A stretch of DNA of 64,000 nt from JAGWBJ01 sp964291465 (GCA_964291465.2 OZ219936.1:1-64000), one strand, 5' to 3'. Positions 25,680-34,399 are shown, counted from the first letter of the stretch. Program-made: numbers and translations. The notes: a model not told the origin generated them from the sequence alone.

Positions 25680-26843
25680 CTACTTCGACTTTGCCTTGAA
25701 CTCGGGGATGACGTGCTTCCCGAACATCTCGATGGACTTCATGACGGCCTCGTGGCCGATGGTCTCCGTGGCCATGAAGAACAGGAGCTGGTCCACCCCC
25801 GTCTCCTCGTGCAGCTTGGCGCCCCTGATGCAGCTCTCCGGGTCTCCGGCCACGATGACCCCGCGGTCGGCCAGGGTGTCGGCGTCCATCTGCTCCCACA
25901 CCTTCTGGACCAGCGCGCCGCCCCCTGACAGGTCCAGGAACCCGTTCCCCCGGCCGGGGTCCCGGCCCGCGTCGGCGGCCACGTAGCGGGCGAAGTTCTG
26001 CTGCAGGTGCTCTGGAACGCCTCCCCACTGCTCCACCAGACAGGCGTACACGTCCTTCTGGTCCTGCAGGTAGGGCCTGTCGGGCCCGAAGAAGGTCTTC
26101 AAAGACTGGGCGCACAGCTCCCGGGCCTGCCCGTTGTCCTCGGCGCAGTAGCCCATGGTGGCGTTCAGCCAGCGGTTGGTCACGAACCTGCCCACGGGCT
26201 CCGCCGACTCCACCGTTTCCTTGTAGGCCCTTACGTGGGGTTCCATGACCGAGGGCGCGGCGACGCCCAGGGCCATCACCCCTATGCCCTTTTCCGCCGC
26301 AATCCGGTAGGTCGACGGCTGAAGGGCCGCGACCCATATGGGCGGGTGCGGCCGTTGGAAGGGCTTGGGCAGCACCGTCCGGGGCGGCACCTTCCAGAAG
26401 CGCCCGTCCCACTGGAACACCTCCGACTCCCATATCCTCGGGATCATCGTCAGGGACTCTTCCCACATGTCCCGTGTGTCCCGGGGGTCGATGCCCATCC
26501 CCGTCTGCTCGTAGGCAGCGGAGCGCCCCGTGCCGAACTCCACACGCCCGTTGGAGAGGTGGTCCACCATGGCCACCCGCTCGGCCACCTGGACCGGGTG
26601 ATGATATGGCAAGATGACTACGCCGAAGCCAAGGCGGATGCGCTTGGTCAGGCGGCTCAAGGCCCCGAAGATCACCTCGGGGCAGGGAGACATGGAGAAC
26701 CCCGTCAGGAAGTGGTGCTCCACGAACCACACGTAGTCCCAGCCCATCTCGTCTGCCAGGACGCACTGCTCTATGGTCTCTTCGATGACCGCGTGGTCGT
26801 CGAGGACGGGACGCTGCATCTCGTAGGCGAGTCCGAACTCCAA
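25680..26843 (-). CDS. LLM class flavin-dependent oxidoreductase (luciferase-like)
   Basis: A 387-residue TIM-barrel flavoenzyme. TTG 26843 was chosen because GGGAGG lies 7 bases upstream and the product then begins EFGLAYEMQRPVLDDHA, the usual first strand. Family signs include WDYVWFVEHHFL, RIRLGFGVVILPYHHPVQVA, NGRVEFGTGRS and the late GDPESCIRGAKLHEETGVDQ. It probably oxidises or reduces a small organic compound with FMN or F420. The substrate cannot be read from the sequence. It is divergent from the membrane gene at 26977; the 133-base gap shows no clear promoter. Confidence 0.85.
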   Translation of the reverse strand: MEFGLAYEMQRPVLDDHAVIEETIEQCVLADEMGWDYVWFVEHHFLTGFSMSPCPEVIFGALSRLTKRIRLGFGVVILPYHHPVQVAERVAMVDHLSNGRVEFGTGRSAAYEQTGMGIDPRDTRDMWEESLTMIPRIWESEVFQWDGRFWKVPPRTVLPKPFQRPHPPIWVAALQPSTYRIAAEKGIGVMALGVAAPSVMEPHVRAYKETVESAEPVGRFVTNRWLNATMGYCAEDNGQARELCAQSLKTFFGPDRPYLQDQKDVYACLVEQWGGVPEHLQQNFARYVAADAGRDPGRGNGFLDLSGGGALVQKVWEQMDADTLADRGVIVAGDPESCIRGAKLHEETGVDQLLFFMATETIGHEAVMKSIEMFGKHVIPEFKAKSK

Positions 26844-26976
26844 CCGCGTCCTCCCGCCGAGGTGGTGGGCGGCAGTGTATCCTTTCTCCCGGCACGGCGT
26901 CAAACGGCGGCCTTGACACTCCACTGACCACCCATCACCATGGACTGATGCATGACCGCTCCAGACGGCTGGGCCT

Positions 26977-27969
26977 ATGAAACGCCGCGGGCTCATAACC
27001 CTGGTGGTAGCGGTGGTGGTGGTCTTCGCGGGCCTAGCGGTGTACGCGGACCTGCCAGACCTGCTGGACCACGTCTCCTCGATCCCGACCGAGTACTGGC
27101 TTATGGCCCTGGCCCTGGCCCTGGCCAACTACATACTGCGGCTCGTCCGCTGGCACTACTACCTGGCGCTGCTGGGCATCAGGATCGGCCTGGGCGCCAG
27201 CACTGCTATCTTCCTGGCGGGCCTGACCATGGTCTTGAGCCCGGGCAGGGTCGGCGAGCTGGCGAAGTCATACTTCTTGAAAGAGAAGCTCGACGTACCC
27301 GTATCGGTGTCGGCCCCGGCAGTGATCGCGGAGAGAGTCACCGACCTGGTGTGCGTACTGGTCCTCAGCCTGTGGGGACTGTCCCTGGTCCCCTACGGAT
27401 GGGTCGCCGGGATATTCGTGGCCGCGGCCTTCGGGTTGTTCCTGCTGCTGGGCGTCACCCGGTGGGGCAGCGGGAGGGTGCTGCGCCTGCCGGTGCCCGG
27501 ACGGTGGCGGCCCTTCATGACCGAGTCCAGGGACTCCTTCCGGCGCATATTCTCGCCTGGGCCGTTGGCGGTGGCACTGCTGCTGGGGCTGGCCGCCTGG
27601 TTCGCCGAGGGGTGCGCCCTCTGGCTGCTCCTGGAGGCCCTGGACGCCGACGTCTCCCTCGGCCAGGCGGTGTCCATCTACGCCGCCTCCACGCTGCTGG
27701 GCGCGGTCACCATGCTTCCCGGAGGCCTGGTTGGCACCGAGGGGGGCATGGTCACATTGCTCCAACAGCTGGACCTGACCAGGGCAGCCGCGTCGTCTGC
27801 CACTCTTGTGGTCCGTATATGCACCCTCTGGTTCGCCGTGGTGCTGGGCGTGCTGGGCCTGGCCTACGTCCAATGGCGCATGAGCCCGGCCCCTGCCGGC
27901 ATGCGCGACGCCGGACCAACGCCCGCAACTCCCATGCCAGAACCGGGAGCTGGCAGCGATGGCCCGTAA
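26977..27969 (+). CDS. lysylphosphatidylglycerol synthase-type (UPF0104) integral membrane protein
   Basis: A 330-residue protein with about seven to eight membrane helices. Family motifs include HYYLALLGIRIGLGASTAIF, GRVGELAKSYFL and MLPGGLVGTEGGMVTLL near the C-terminus. The family flips or modifies lipids; the soluble aminoacyl-transfer domain of MprF is absent, so it is likely a lipid flippase-like protein. Its end overlaps by 11 bases the next gene, a prenyl-phosphate phosphoribosyltransferase, so a shared role with a polyprenyl-linked sugar is plausible. This is inferred. Confidence 0.82.
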   Translation: MKRRGLITLVVAVVVVFAGLAVYADLPDLLDHVSSIPTEYWLMALALALANYILRLVRWHYYLALLGIRIGLGASTAIFLAGLTMVLSPGRVGELAKSYFLKEKLDVPVSVSAPAVIAERVTDLVCVLVLSLWGLSLVPYGWVAGIFVAAAFGLFLLLGVTRWGSGRVLRLPVPGRWRPFMTESRDSFRRIFSPGPLAVALLLGLAAWFAEGCALWLLLEALDADVSLGQAVSIYAASTLLGAVTMLPGGLVGTEGGMVTLLQQLDLTRAAASSATLVVRICTLWFAVVLGVLGLAYVQWRMSPAPAGMRDAGPTPATPMPEPGAGSDGP

Positions 27970-28930
27970 GGACCCCCTCGCCGACAGCTCTTCGCTCGGC
28001 GGGCCCGGGACCTCCCCCGTACCCAACCCCCTCAGGGTCGCCGCGGGCCTCCTCCGGTCCATGCGACCGGTCCAGTGGACCAAGAACCTTGTGGTGCTGC
28101 TGCCCCTGGCCTTCTCTATAAACGAGCGGTGGGACCTGAGCGACGCCGACCTGATAGGCGAGCTGGTGCTGAGGGTCGCGGCGGGAGCGTTGGTGTTCTC
28201 CGCCCTGTCCGGGGCCGTGTACATCGTAAACGATTCCTTTGACAGGTCCAGTGACGTGGTCCACCCCAGGAAGCGCCACCGCCCCATCGCGTCGGGCGCC
28301 GTCCCCCTGGCGGCGGCGCAGGCGGCGGCCCTGCTGCTCATGGCGGCGTCCATCGCCGGCGGGTTCCTGCTGGACGTGGGGTTCGGCATCGTGGGCGCGG
28401 TGTTTCTGGTCACCAACCTGGGCTACTCCTCGTACCTGAAGAGGATCATCATCCTGGACGTCATGCTGGTCGCGGCCGGCTACCTGCTGCGGGTCGTGGC
28501 CGGGGCGTTGATCATCGACGTGTCGCCCTCACCATGGTTGTACAGCACCATCGGGGTGGGCGCCCTGTTCATCGCCGTTGCCAAGCGGTACAGCGAGCTG
28601 TCGGCGGCGGGGGCCGACGCTGTCACTCAGAGGACGGTGCTGGGGGAGTACTCCCAGGCGTTCCTGGGGCAGCTCGTGAGCATCACCGGCACCGCGGCGG
28701 TGATGGCCTACGCGCTGTACACGTTCACGGCCAGCAACGTTCCCGAGAACCACAGCATGATGCTGACGATCCCCTTCGTCGTCTTTGGACTCTTCCGCTA
28801 CCTTTACCTGATGAACCGGACGGGCCTGACCGAGAGCCCCGAGCTGGTCATCCTGAGAGACAGGCCCCTGCTCGCCTCCGTCGCCCTCTGGGCGGTGACC
28901 TCCGTGGTCATCCTCGGCGTCGACAGATGA
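27959..28930 (+). CDS. decaprenyl-phosphate phosphoribosyltransferase (UbiA superfamily)
   Basis: A 323-residue membrane enzyme with nine predicted helices. It opens with RPVQWTKNLVVLLPLAFS, typical of DPPR synthases. The first Asp-rich motif is NDSFDRSSD (about residue 92), and the second conserved loop is near LGYSSYLKRIIILDV. In mycobacteria this reaction joins PRPP to decaprenyl phosphate, the first step to decaprenyl-phospho-arabinose for the cell wall. Here it implies a polyprenyl-linked pentose for a surface glycan. No epimerase (DprE1/E2) gene is next to it. Confidence 0.85.
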   Translation: MARKDPLADSSSLGGPGTSPVPNPLRVAAGLLRSMRPVQWTKNLVVLLPLAFSINERWDLSDADLIGELVLRVAAGALVFSALSGAVYIVNDSFDRSSDVVHPRKRHRPIASGAVPLAAAQAAALLLMAASIAGGFLLDVGFGIVGAVFLVTNLGYSSYLKRIIILDVMLVAAGYLLRVVAGALIIDVSPSPWLYSTIGVGALFIAVAKRYSELSAAGADAVTQRTVLGEYSQAFLGQLVSITGTAAVMAYALYTFTASNVPENHSMMLTIPFVVFGLFRYLYLMNRTGLTESPELVILRDRPLLASVALWAVTSVVILGVDR

Positions 28931-29035
28931 GTGTGGTTCAAGGGGGCCTGTCACTTGCGTGGTCGGGGGGTTAGGCGCAACGGGGCAACATTGCGTTGAC
29001 CGACCGGTTACCTGTGACTCATACTAGTCCGCACT

Positions 29036-29296
29036 ATGGCAAAGCGGCTCCAGGTCCCATTGGATGAGGAAGAGTACCTAGAGATCCAGGCCGTGGCACT
29101 GAGGCAGCGGATGACCATCGCCGAATGGGTCCGTCAGGCGCTGCGCAGGGCCACAGACGAACAAACCGGCGGCGGCGAAGCCAAGCTCCGCGCCATCGCC
29201 AACGCGTCGCGGCACGAGTTTCCAACGGGGGATGTAGAGGTCATGCTTGGAGAGATCGAAGCGGGACCGCGCTGCAACTCAACCCGTAGACATTGA
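29036..29296 (+). CDS. ribbon-helix-helix antitoxin-like protein (VapB type), orphan
   Basis: Eighty-six residues. The N-terminal RHH motif is KRLQVPLDEEEYLEIQAVAL then MTIAEWVRQALRRA. The C-terminal part, ANASRHEFPTGDVEVMLGEI, resembles toxin-binding tails of VapB antitoxins. In full loci a PIN-domain toxin starts at this point. Here the sequence runs directly to the L21 gene 45 bases later, so the toxin is missing. The last residues (GPRCNSTRRH) look like read-through of a deletion joint. Confidence 0.65.
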   Translation: MAKRLQVPLDEEEYLEIQAVALRQRMTIAEWVRQALRRATDEQTGGGEAKLRAIANASRHEFPTGDVEVMLGEIEAGPRCNSTRRH

Positions 29297-29340
29297 CACT
29301 CTCCCAGGCACGACCTACAATGGACAGTCGGAGTGTGATT

Positions 29341-29919
29341 GTGGACTACGCGATAATGAAGACCGGGGGCAAGCAGTACCGGGTCAGCCCGGGGGACGTG
29401 CTGGACGTCGAGAAGCTCCCGGCTGAAGAGGGGGCCTACATCGAGATCGGCGACGTCCTGGCCGTGTCCAGGGACGGCGAGTTGACGGTAGGGAACCCCA
29501 TGGTTGCCGACGCCAGCGTGCTGGCCCACGTGCGTTCCCAGTACAAGGACGACAAGGTGCTGGTGTTCAAGTACAAGCGGAAGGTCCGCTATCGCAGGAA
29601 GAAGGGGCACCGCCAGCCGTACACCCGGCTGTACATCACGTCCATCTCCCACGCGGGCATCGAGATCGGGCAACCCGAGTGGCCCGAGGAGCCGGCCCTC
29701 GTCGAGGAACCCGTTGACGAGGTAGCCGCCGTCGCCGTCGCGGACGACGAGGCCGAAGAAGAGCCGGTCGAGGCCATGGCCGAGACCGTAGACGCCGAGG
29801 AGCCCGAAGCCGAGGAGCTCGGAGAGGATGCCCCGGCGGCCGAAGTAGAGGAGCCAGCGGAGGACGGGACCCCGGCGGAGGCCTCCGACGAACAGACCCA
29901 GAGCAGAGGTGAGAGCTAA
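29341..29919 (+). CDS. rplU: 50S ribosomal protein L21 with acidic C-terminal extension
   Basis: The start is taken as GTG 29341 (GGAG 7 bases upstream), giving DYAIMKTGGKQYRVSPGD. The L21 core ends near YTRLYITSISHAGIE (about residue 105), as in other bacteria. About 85 further residues are Glu/Ala/Pro-rich (for example EEEPVEAMAETVDAEEP) and disordered. L21 binds 23S rRNA domain I in the large subunit. The stop TAA overlaps the ATG of the L27 gene, so L21 and L27 are coupled, as usual. Confidence 0.93.
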   Translation: MDYAIMKTGGKQYRVSPGDVLDVEKLPAEEGAYIEIGDVLAVSRDGELTVGNPMVADASVLAHVRSQYKDDKVLVFKYKRKVRYRRKKGHRQPYTRLYITSISHAGIEIGQPEWPEEPALVEEPVDEVAAVAVADDEAEEEPVEAMAETVDAEEPEAEELGEDAPAAEVEEPAEDGTPAEASDEQTQSRGES

Positions 29920-30188
29920 TGGCCCACAAGAAAGCGGGAGGCAGCTCGCGAAACGGCCGGGACAGCAAGCCCAAGCGCCTTGGCGTAAAGAGGTTCGACG
30001 GCCAGTTCGTGACCACGGGCAACATCATCATGAGGCAGCGGGGGACGCGGATCCGCCCGGGCCGGAACGTGGGCCTGGGGCGGGACTTCACCCTCTTCGC
30101 CCTGACCGACGGGCGGGTCAAGTTCGAGTGGTCATCCAAGAACCGGCGCCAGGCCAGCGTCGTTCCCGAAACGGCACCCGGCAGCTAG
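29919..30188 (+). CDS. rpmA: 50S ribosomal protein L27
   Basis: Eighty-nine residues starting AHKKAGGSSRNGRDSKPKRL, the flexible N-terminal arm that reaches the peptidyl-transferase centre, followed by GTRIRPGRNVGLGRDFTLFA. It has no cleavable N-terminal extension of the Firmicutes type. It overlaps the L21 stop by one base and is followed 9 bases later by the L31 gene. Confidence 0.95.
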   Translation: MAHKKAGGSSRNGRDSKPKRLGVKRFDGQFVTTGNIIMRQRGTRIRPGRNVGLGRDFTLFALTDGRVKFEWSSKNRRQASVVPETAPGS

Positions 30189-30197
30189 GAACCAGGA

Positions 30198-30401
30198 ATG
30201 AAGAAGGATATACACCCCCAGTTCTTTCGAGAGGCGACGGTTACCTGTTCGTGTGGAAACACCTTCACCACCGGCGCCACCAAGGACAGCATGAGGGTCG
30301 AGATCTGCAGCCAGTGCCACCCCTTCTATACGGGACAGCAACGGGTTGTGGACACTGAGGGAAGGATCGAGCGTCTACGTAGGCGTTTCAAGATGACCTA
30401 G
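30198..30401 (+). CDS. rpmE: 50S ribosomal protein L31, zinc-binding (C+) form
   Basis: Sixty-seven residues starting MKKDIHPQFFREATVTCSCG. The zinc ligands are kept (CSCG near residue 17, CSQCHPFYTGQQ near residue 37), so this is the zinc-containing type that Zur-regulated copies replace in other bacteria. It ends the L21-L27-L31 group and is followed by a hairpin. Confidence 0.95.
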   Translation: MKKDIHPQFFREATVTCSCGNTFTTGATKDSMRVEICSQCHPFYTGQQRVVDTEGRIERLRRRFKMT

Positions 30402-30402
30402 T

Positions 30403-30469
30403 CCCGCCGTGCGGGCACGGGAATACAAGGGGGTTGGGGTGCCGCCGCCTAGCGGAGCCCCCGGCCCCC
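30403..30469 (+). terminator. hairpins after the ribosomal protein group
   Basis: A small stem CCCGC-CGT-GCGGG (30403-30415) is followed by a larger GC-rich imperfect hairpin: GGGGG 30429-30433 with CCCCC 30465-30469, and CCGC 30442-30445 with GCGG 30452-30455. No U-tract is seen. Termination or attenuation before the next gene is possible. Confidence 0.45.
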
Positions 30470-30493
30470 TAGCTGTGTAAGGAGGGGTCCCGG

Positions 30494-31468
30494 TTGGCGG
30501 AGCAGCGGTTCTTCTACGGCGGACAGGCCGTGATGGAAGGCGTGATGATCCGGGGCCGCCGCCATTTCAGCTTGGCTGTGCGGCGGCTCAACGGCCAGGT
30601 CTACGCCGCGTCGGAACCCCTGAGCCAGATATACACCGGCCGCCTGCGCCGGCTGCCCCTGGTACGCGGAATCCTAGTCCTCATCGAGACCCTGGTGCTG
30701 GGGATCAAGGCCCTCAACCGGTCGGCTGTCCTGGCCCTGGAGGACCAGACGGGGGAGGACGAGGAGGTCCCCGGCTGGGCATTGGCGGCGGTCCTGGCCT
30801 TCGCCTTCACCCTGGGCATCGGCCTGTTCTTCATCATGCCCCTGTTCGCCACCCGCCCTCTGGAGGGGATTATCCATTCAGAGCCGCTGGTCAACCTCAT
30901 CGAGGGCCTGATACGGCTGGCGGTGCTGGTGCTCTACATCGGGGCCATCGGCCTGCTGAGGGACATCCGGCGCCTCTTCGCCTACCACGGGGCCGAGCAC
31001 ATGGCCGTGCACACCCACGAGGCGGGGCTGCCCCTGGAGGTGTCCAACGTCCGCAGGTTCCCCACGGCGCACCCCCGCTGCGGCACGGCGTTCCTGCTGA
31101 CGGTGATGGTGGTGGCGATCCTGGTGTTGGCCTTCACCGGCCGGGAGCCCCTGTGGTGGCTGATCCTGTCCCGCATCGTCTTCATACCAGTGATAGCGGC
31201 CGTCAGCTACGAGGTTATCCGCTTCAGCGGAGCCCACCAGGACCACCCCGTGACCCGGCTGATGGCCGGACCCGGTCTTCTGCTCCAGAGACTCACGACC
31301 CGCCAGCCCGACGACGGCCAGATCGAGGTGGCGATAAGCGCCATGGAGACGGCGTTGGCCGCCGACGAAGGCTGGGAGACTGCCCCGCCGCAGGCCGCGG
31401 ACGCCGAGCCCGGCGCCGGAGTGTCCTTGGACTCCGGGACCGCCGAGGGCGGCGAGGTCGACGGCTAG
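30494..31468 (+). CDS. DUF1385 family membrane protein (YqhQ-like)
   Basis: A 324-residue membrane protein starting at TTG after GGAGGGG. Family signatures are FFYGGQAVMEGVMIRGRRHF at the N-terminus and YHGAEHMAVHTHEAG with RRFPTAHPRCGTAF in the middle. Four or five helices lie between and after these. The conserved His/Glu/Cys cluster suggests a metal site, but the function is unknown. DUF1385 genes often follow rpmE in other bacteria, as here. The C-terminal 60 residues are acidic and disordered. Confidence 0.88.
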   Translation: MAEQRFFYGGQAVMEGVMIRGRRHFSLAVRRLNGQVYAASEPLSQIYTGRLRRLPLVRGILVLIETLVLGIKALNRSAVLALEDQTGEDEEVPGWALAAVLAFAFTLGIGLFFIMPLFATRPLEGIIHSEPLVNLIEGLIRLAVLVLYIGAIGLLRDIRRLFAYHGAEHMAVHTHEAGLPLEVSNVRRFPTAHPRCGTAFLLTVMVVAILVLAFTGREPLWWLILSRIVFIPVIAAVSYEVIRFSGAHQDHPVTRLMAGPGLLLQRLTTRQPDDGQIEVAISAMETALAADEGWETAPPQAADAEPGAGVSLDSGTAEGGEVDG

Positions 31469-31471
31469 ACG

Positions 31472-31954
31472 TTACCCGGTCTGAAGCAGGTACTCCTTGA
31501 CCAGGTCCAGGGCGGCCCACGCCGTGTGCTCCCGGTTGGCGTTTCGGTCGCCGGTCCAGTGCAGGTCCTTGGTGGCCTCGTAGCCGTCCCCCGCCGCCAC
31601 GGCGATGCAGAAGGTGCCTATGGGGAGCCCCGACGACCCTCCCGCCGGACCGGCTACGCCCGTGGTGGAGACGCCGATGTCGGTGCCCATCACCCGGCGC
31701 CCTCCCTTGGCCATCTCCAGCGCGACCGCCGGGCTCACCGAGCCCTCTTTCTTGATGAAGTCCTCGGGAATGCCCAGCACGGTGGTCTTAGAGCCCCCCG
31801 TGTAGGCGATGACTCCGCCGTAGAAGTAGTTGGAGCACCCGGGGACGCTGCACAGCATGGAGCCGATGAGCCCCGCGGTGCACGCCTCCGCCACGGCGAT
31901 CGTGAGTCCCCGTTCCGCCAGCAACCGTCCTACCTCTTCCTCGATCCGGGCCAT
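31472..31954 (-). CDS. pncC: nicotinamide-nucleotide amidase (PncC/CinA C-terminal domain)
   Basis: A stand-alone 160-residue CinA domain. Motifs are LTIAVAEACTAGLIGSMLC (catalytic Ser replaced in register by Cys-Thr), YGGVIAY, SVSPAVALEMAKG and GVSTTGVAGPAGG. It hydrolyses NMN to nicotinate mononucleotide in NAD recycling. The N-terminal CinA molybdopterin-like domain is absent. The usual motif is AESCTGG; here it is AEACTAG, a variation that could affect activity. The gene converges on DUF1385 with only 3 bases between stops. Confidence 0.85.
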   Translation of the reverse strand: MARIEEEVGRLLAERGLTIAVAEACTAGLIGSMLCSVPGCSNYFYGGVIAYTGGSKTTVLGIPEDFIKKEGSVSPAVALEMAKGGRRVMGTDIGVSTTGVAGPAGGSSGLPIGTFCIAVAAGDGYEATKDLHWTGDRNANREHTAWAALDLVKEYLLQTG

Positions 31955-31999
31955 GTTACTCCTCCCTGGTGTCCGCGTTGGATATCCGGGCGCCCGGGC

Positions 32000-32869
32000 C
32001 TAGCCCGGAAGGGCCGCCTGCAGCACCGCCTGGGCCGCCTGGTAGTCCCTGGCGCCCCCCTTCAGGATGGGCGGTATTATGTAGACCCGGTTGACGCCCC
32101 GCTCGACGAAACTGCCCAACGTCTCCAGGGCGATGTCCGTCCCCTCCCGTCCCTTCTCCAGGTCCCCGCGGACCGCCTCGGGGACGGTGCTGAAGACAAC
32201 CCCACCCTGCACCATGACCTGAAGCCCGTAGAAGACGGGGAGCGAGAGCTCCTCCCCCGCCACCGCGTTGTAGGCTTCCAGAAACGCCCCGATATCCCGG
32301 GGGTCGAAGACCGGCTGCGTAATGAAGAAGTGGGCCCCCGCGGCAGCCTTCCGCGCGGCCAGCCGGGCCTCGACCTGGATACCCCGGGCCAGGTCTATGG
32401 ACGCGCCGATGCAGAAGTCCGTCGGGCTCCTCAGGTTGGAGCCGCGGAAGTCCCTGCCCCCGTTCATTCCGGCCACGGCCTTCATCAGCCCCGTGGGTGT
32501 GAGGTCGTCCACGGCCCCGAGCCCCCGGGTCACGTCACCCGCCCCGAAGGGGTCCCCTCCCACGACGATCACGTTGTCCACGCCCAGCGCCTGTGCGCCC
32601 AGGAGGTGGCTCTCCAGGGCCAGCCTGTTCATGTCCCTGGTGGCCAGGTTGAAGCACACGTCTCTTCCCGTAGCGCCCCTGATGGCCGCCGCCAGCATCG
32701 CCGAGTCCACCCGCACCGCCCTGCCGGGACTGTAGGCCACACATATGAAGTCGGCCCCCAGGCCTCCGGCTTCCTCGACGGCCCTCTCGGCCCCGCCCCT
32801 GGGAGGGGAGAAGTCGCAGATGACCACCAGCCCGTCACCCCGGGCAGCGCACTTGTCGGTTACCTTCAT
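32000..32869 (-). CDS. metF: methylenetetrahydrofolate reductase
   Basis: A 289-residue (beta/alpha)8 flavoprotein. Signs of the family are an early EFxPPRG-like VICDFSPPRGGA, GADFICVAYSPGRAVRVDS, VIVVGGDPFGAGD and AGAHFFITQPVFDP. It reduces 5,10-methylene-THF to 5-methyl-THF for methionine synthesis or the methyl branch of one-carbon metabolism. The first motif is DFSPPRG where E. coli has Glu, so the active-site acid is changed to Asp. Without neighbours of the acetyl-CoA pathway, the role cannot be narrowed. Confidence 0.85.
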   Translation of the reverse strand: MKVTDKCAARGDGLVVICDFSPPRGGAERAVEEAGGLGADFICVAYSPGRAVRVDSAMLAAAIRGATGRDVCFNLATRDMNRLALESHLLGAQALGVDNVIVVGGDPFGAGDVTRGLGAVDDLTPTGLMKAVAGMNGGRDFRGSNLRSPTDFCIGASIDLARGIQVEARLAARKAAAGAHFFITQPVFDPRDIGAFLEAYNAVAGEELSLPVFYGLQVMVQGGVVFSTVPEAVRGDLEKGREGTDIALETLGSFVERGVNRVYIIPPILKGGARDYQAAQAVLQAALPG

Positions 32870-32952
32870 CGCGTCTTCGCCAGGGTACGCCTTCCTTTAC
32901 CGGGAGACCATCATCTCATATACTTGACGCCAACGCCACACGAGGAGGGTCC

Positions 32953-33789
32953 ATGCCCGCACTGAGAGTAGGCCACAGCCCCGACGCCGACGACGCCTTC
33001 ATGTTCTACGCCTTCGCCACGGGGAAGGTGACCGTGGAGGGCTACGATGTGGAGCAGGTTCTGGAGGACATCCAGTCCCTCAACCGCCGAGCGGCCACGG
33101 GAGAGCTGGAGGTCACCGCCATCTCGGCAGGCGCGTACCCCGGCCTGGCTGACCGGTACCGCATCATGGCCTGCGGCTCCTCGGTGGGACGGAGCTACGG
33201 CCCGATAGTCGTGTCCACCGCTCTACGTGACGCCGGCGACCTGGAGGGAAAGCGCATCGGCGTCCCCGGAGATCAGACCACCGCCTACCTGCTGCTCCGT
33301 ATCTACTCCCGGTGGGACTTTACCCCCGTATTCCTGGACTTCGACGGCATTGGAGAGGCGGTCAAGTCGGGAAGGGTGGACGCCGGCGTCATCATCCACG
33401 AGGGCCAGATCACCTGGCAGGACCAGGGCTACGCCAACCTGCTGGACCTGGGCAAGGCCTGGGGAGAGGACACCGGGCTGCCCATCCCCCTGGGCCTGGA
33501 CGTGGTGCACCGGAGGCTGGGGGACGAGGGCGGCCGGCGGGTCGCCAGGGCATTCCAGGCGTCCATAAGGTACGCCATCGAGCACGAGGACGAGGCCGTC
33601 GAGTACGCGCTGCCCTTCGGACGGGGCATCGACGCCGATACCTGCCGCCGCTTCGTCCGGATGTACGTCAACCAGGACACCATCGACATGGGAGACGAGG
33701 GGAGGCGGGCCCTGGAGACCCTCTACGGCCGCGCCCACCAGCGGGGCCTCATCCCCGCCGTCCCTCCCCTGGACATCATCCAGCCCTAG
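32953..33789 (+). CDS. mqnD: 1,4-dihydroxy-6-naphthoate synthase (MqnD)
   Basis: A 278-residue periplasmic-binding-fold enzyme without signal peptide. It begins LRVGHSPDADDAFMFYAF, the MqnD signature, and contains SAGAYPGLADRYRIM and GVIIHEGQITWQDQGYA with the catalytic His. It converts cyclic dehypoxanthinyl futalosine to dihydroxynaphthoate in menaquinone synthesis. The other early genes (mqnE, mqnA, mqnC) lie 26 kb away in this window, so the pathway is complete to this step but split. Ribosome site GGAGG precedes ATG 32953. Confidence 0.92.
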   Translation: MPALRVGHSPDADDAFMFYAFATGKVTVEGYDVEQVLEDIQSLNRRAATGELEVTAISAGAYPGLADRYRIMACGSSVGRSYGPIVVSTALRDAGDLEGKRIGVPGDQTTAYLLLRIYSRWDFTPVFLDFDGIGEAVKSGRVDAGVIIHEGQITWQDQGYANLLDLGKAWGEDTGLPIPLGLDVVHRRLGDEGGRRVARAFQASIRYAIEHEDEAVEYALPFGRGIDADTCRRFVRMYVNQDTIDMGDEGRRALETLYGRAHQRGLIPAVPPLDIIQP

Positions 33790-33856
33790 GCTTCGCGGGC
33801 AAGGGCCATCTACGGCGACTGGGAAGAGCTGGCGCGAATGGGGATGCCGGGTAGTC

Positions 33857-33931
33857 TGGAGCGGGCGATGGGGATCGAACCCACGACAGCTAGCTTGGAA
33901 GGCTAGCGCTCTACCACTGAGCTACACCCGC
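33857..33931 (-). tRNA. tRNA-Gly (TCC)
   Basis: Minus-strand cloverleaf: acceptor GCGGGTG with CGCCCGC (one T-G pair), anticodon loop CTTCCAA between CTAGC and GCTAG, T-loop TTCGATC, and encoded CCA. The anticodon TCC reads GGA/GGG. Confidence 0.95.
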
Positions 33932-34399
33932 CCGGGGCCGGGGGACGAGTCCGCCGGAACCTACTCATTATAACGCCTGGCGCCTTACGGTGCTATGAAC
34001 TAGTTCTTGAAATACGAACGATCGAAGCACGGTGCCACTGCCTTAAGGCAATGCCTCTGGCTTAGAAGTAAGTGGTAGAAGACACTACAACTTGAAGGCG
34101 GCGTTTGCCCCACGATATAATTCCAGCAACCTCGCCGAGGACAGTCAAGACCGAGCGGTCCTGCAGGGGTCCCACAAACGATCCAATGCTGCCGCAGACG
34201 TCGCAGGGCGGTCAGCGAACGGCGACTCTGGACGACTACTACAGACTTAACACGGGTCTTCGTGCAGTAGGGATGTCATCTCCGAATATTCAACGTCACT
34301 ACTGCCTTCGCATCTCCGGCGTCAGGGAACGGGATCACACACCACACTAGCTCGTCATCCATGCAAACCCAAGCCTGGGATTGATAGGAGCCGAAGCAC
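33932..34399. other. 468-base gap at the left edge of a lower-GC island
   Basis: No convincing gene. It contains two perfect palindromes, GAACTAGTTC (33997-34006) and TGCCTTAAGGCA (34039-34050). An 81-codon frame (34105-34350) has no ribosome site or recognisable motif. Base composition changes from the GC-rich chromosome to a more AT-rich segment here. Confidence 0.4.

Noticed and set aside
30198..30401. L31 as a Zur-controlled zinc-free paralogue
   Set aside because: Its zinc cysteines are intact and it sits in the normal L21-L27 group, far from the zinc locus.
34105..34350. 81-codon open frame before the DUF262 gene
   Set aside because: No ribosome site, no motif and low complexity; it lies in a composition-transition gap.
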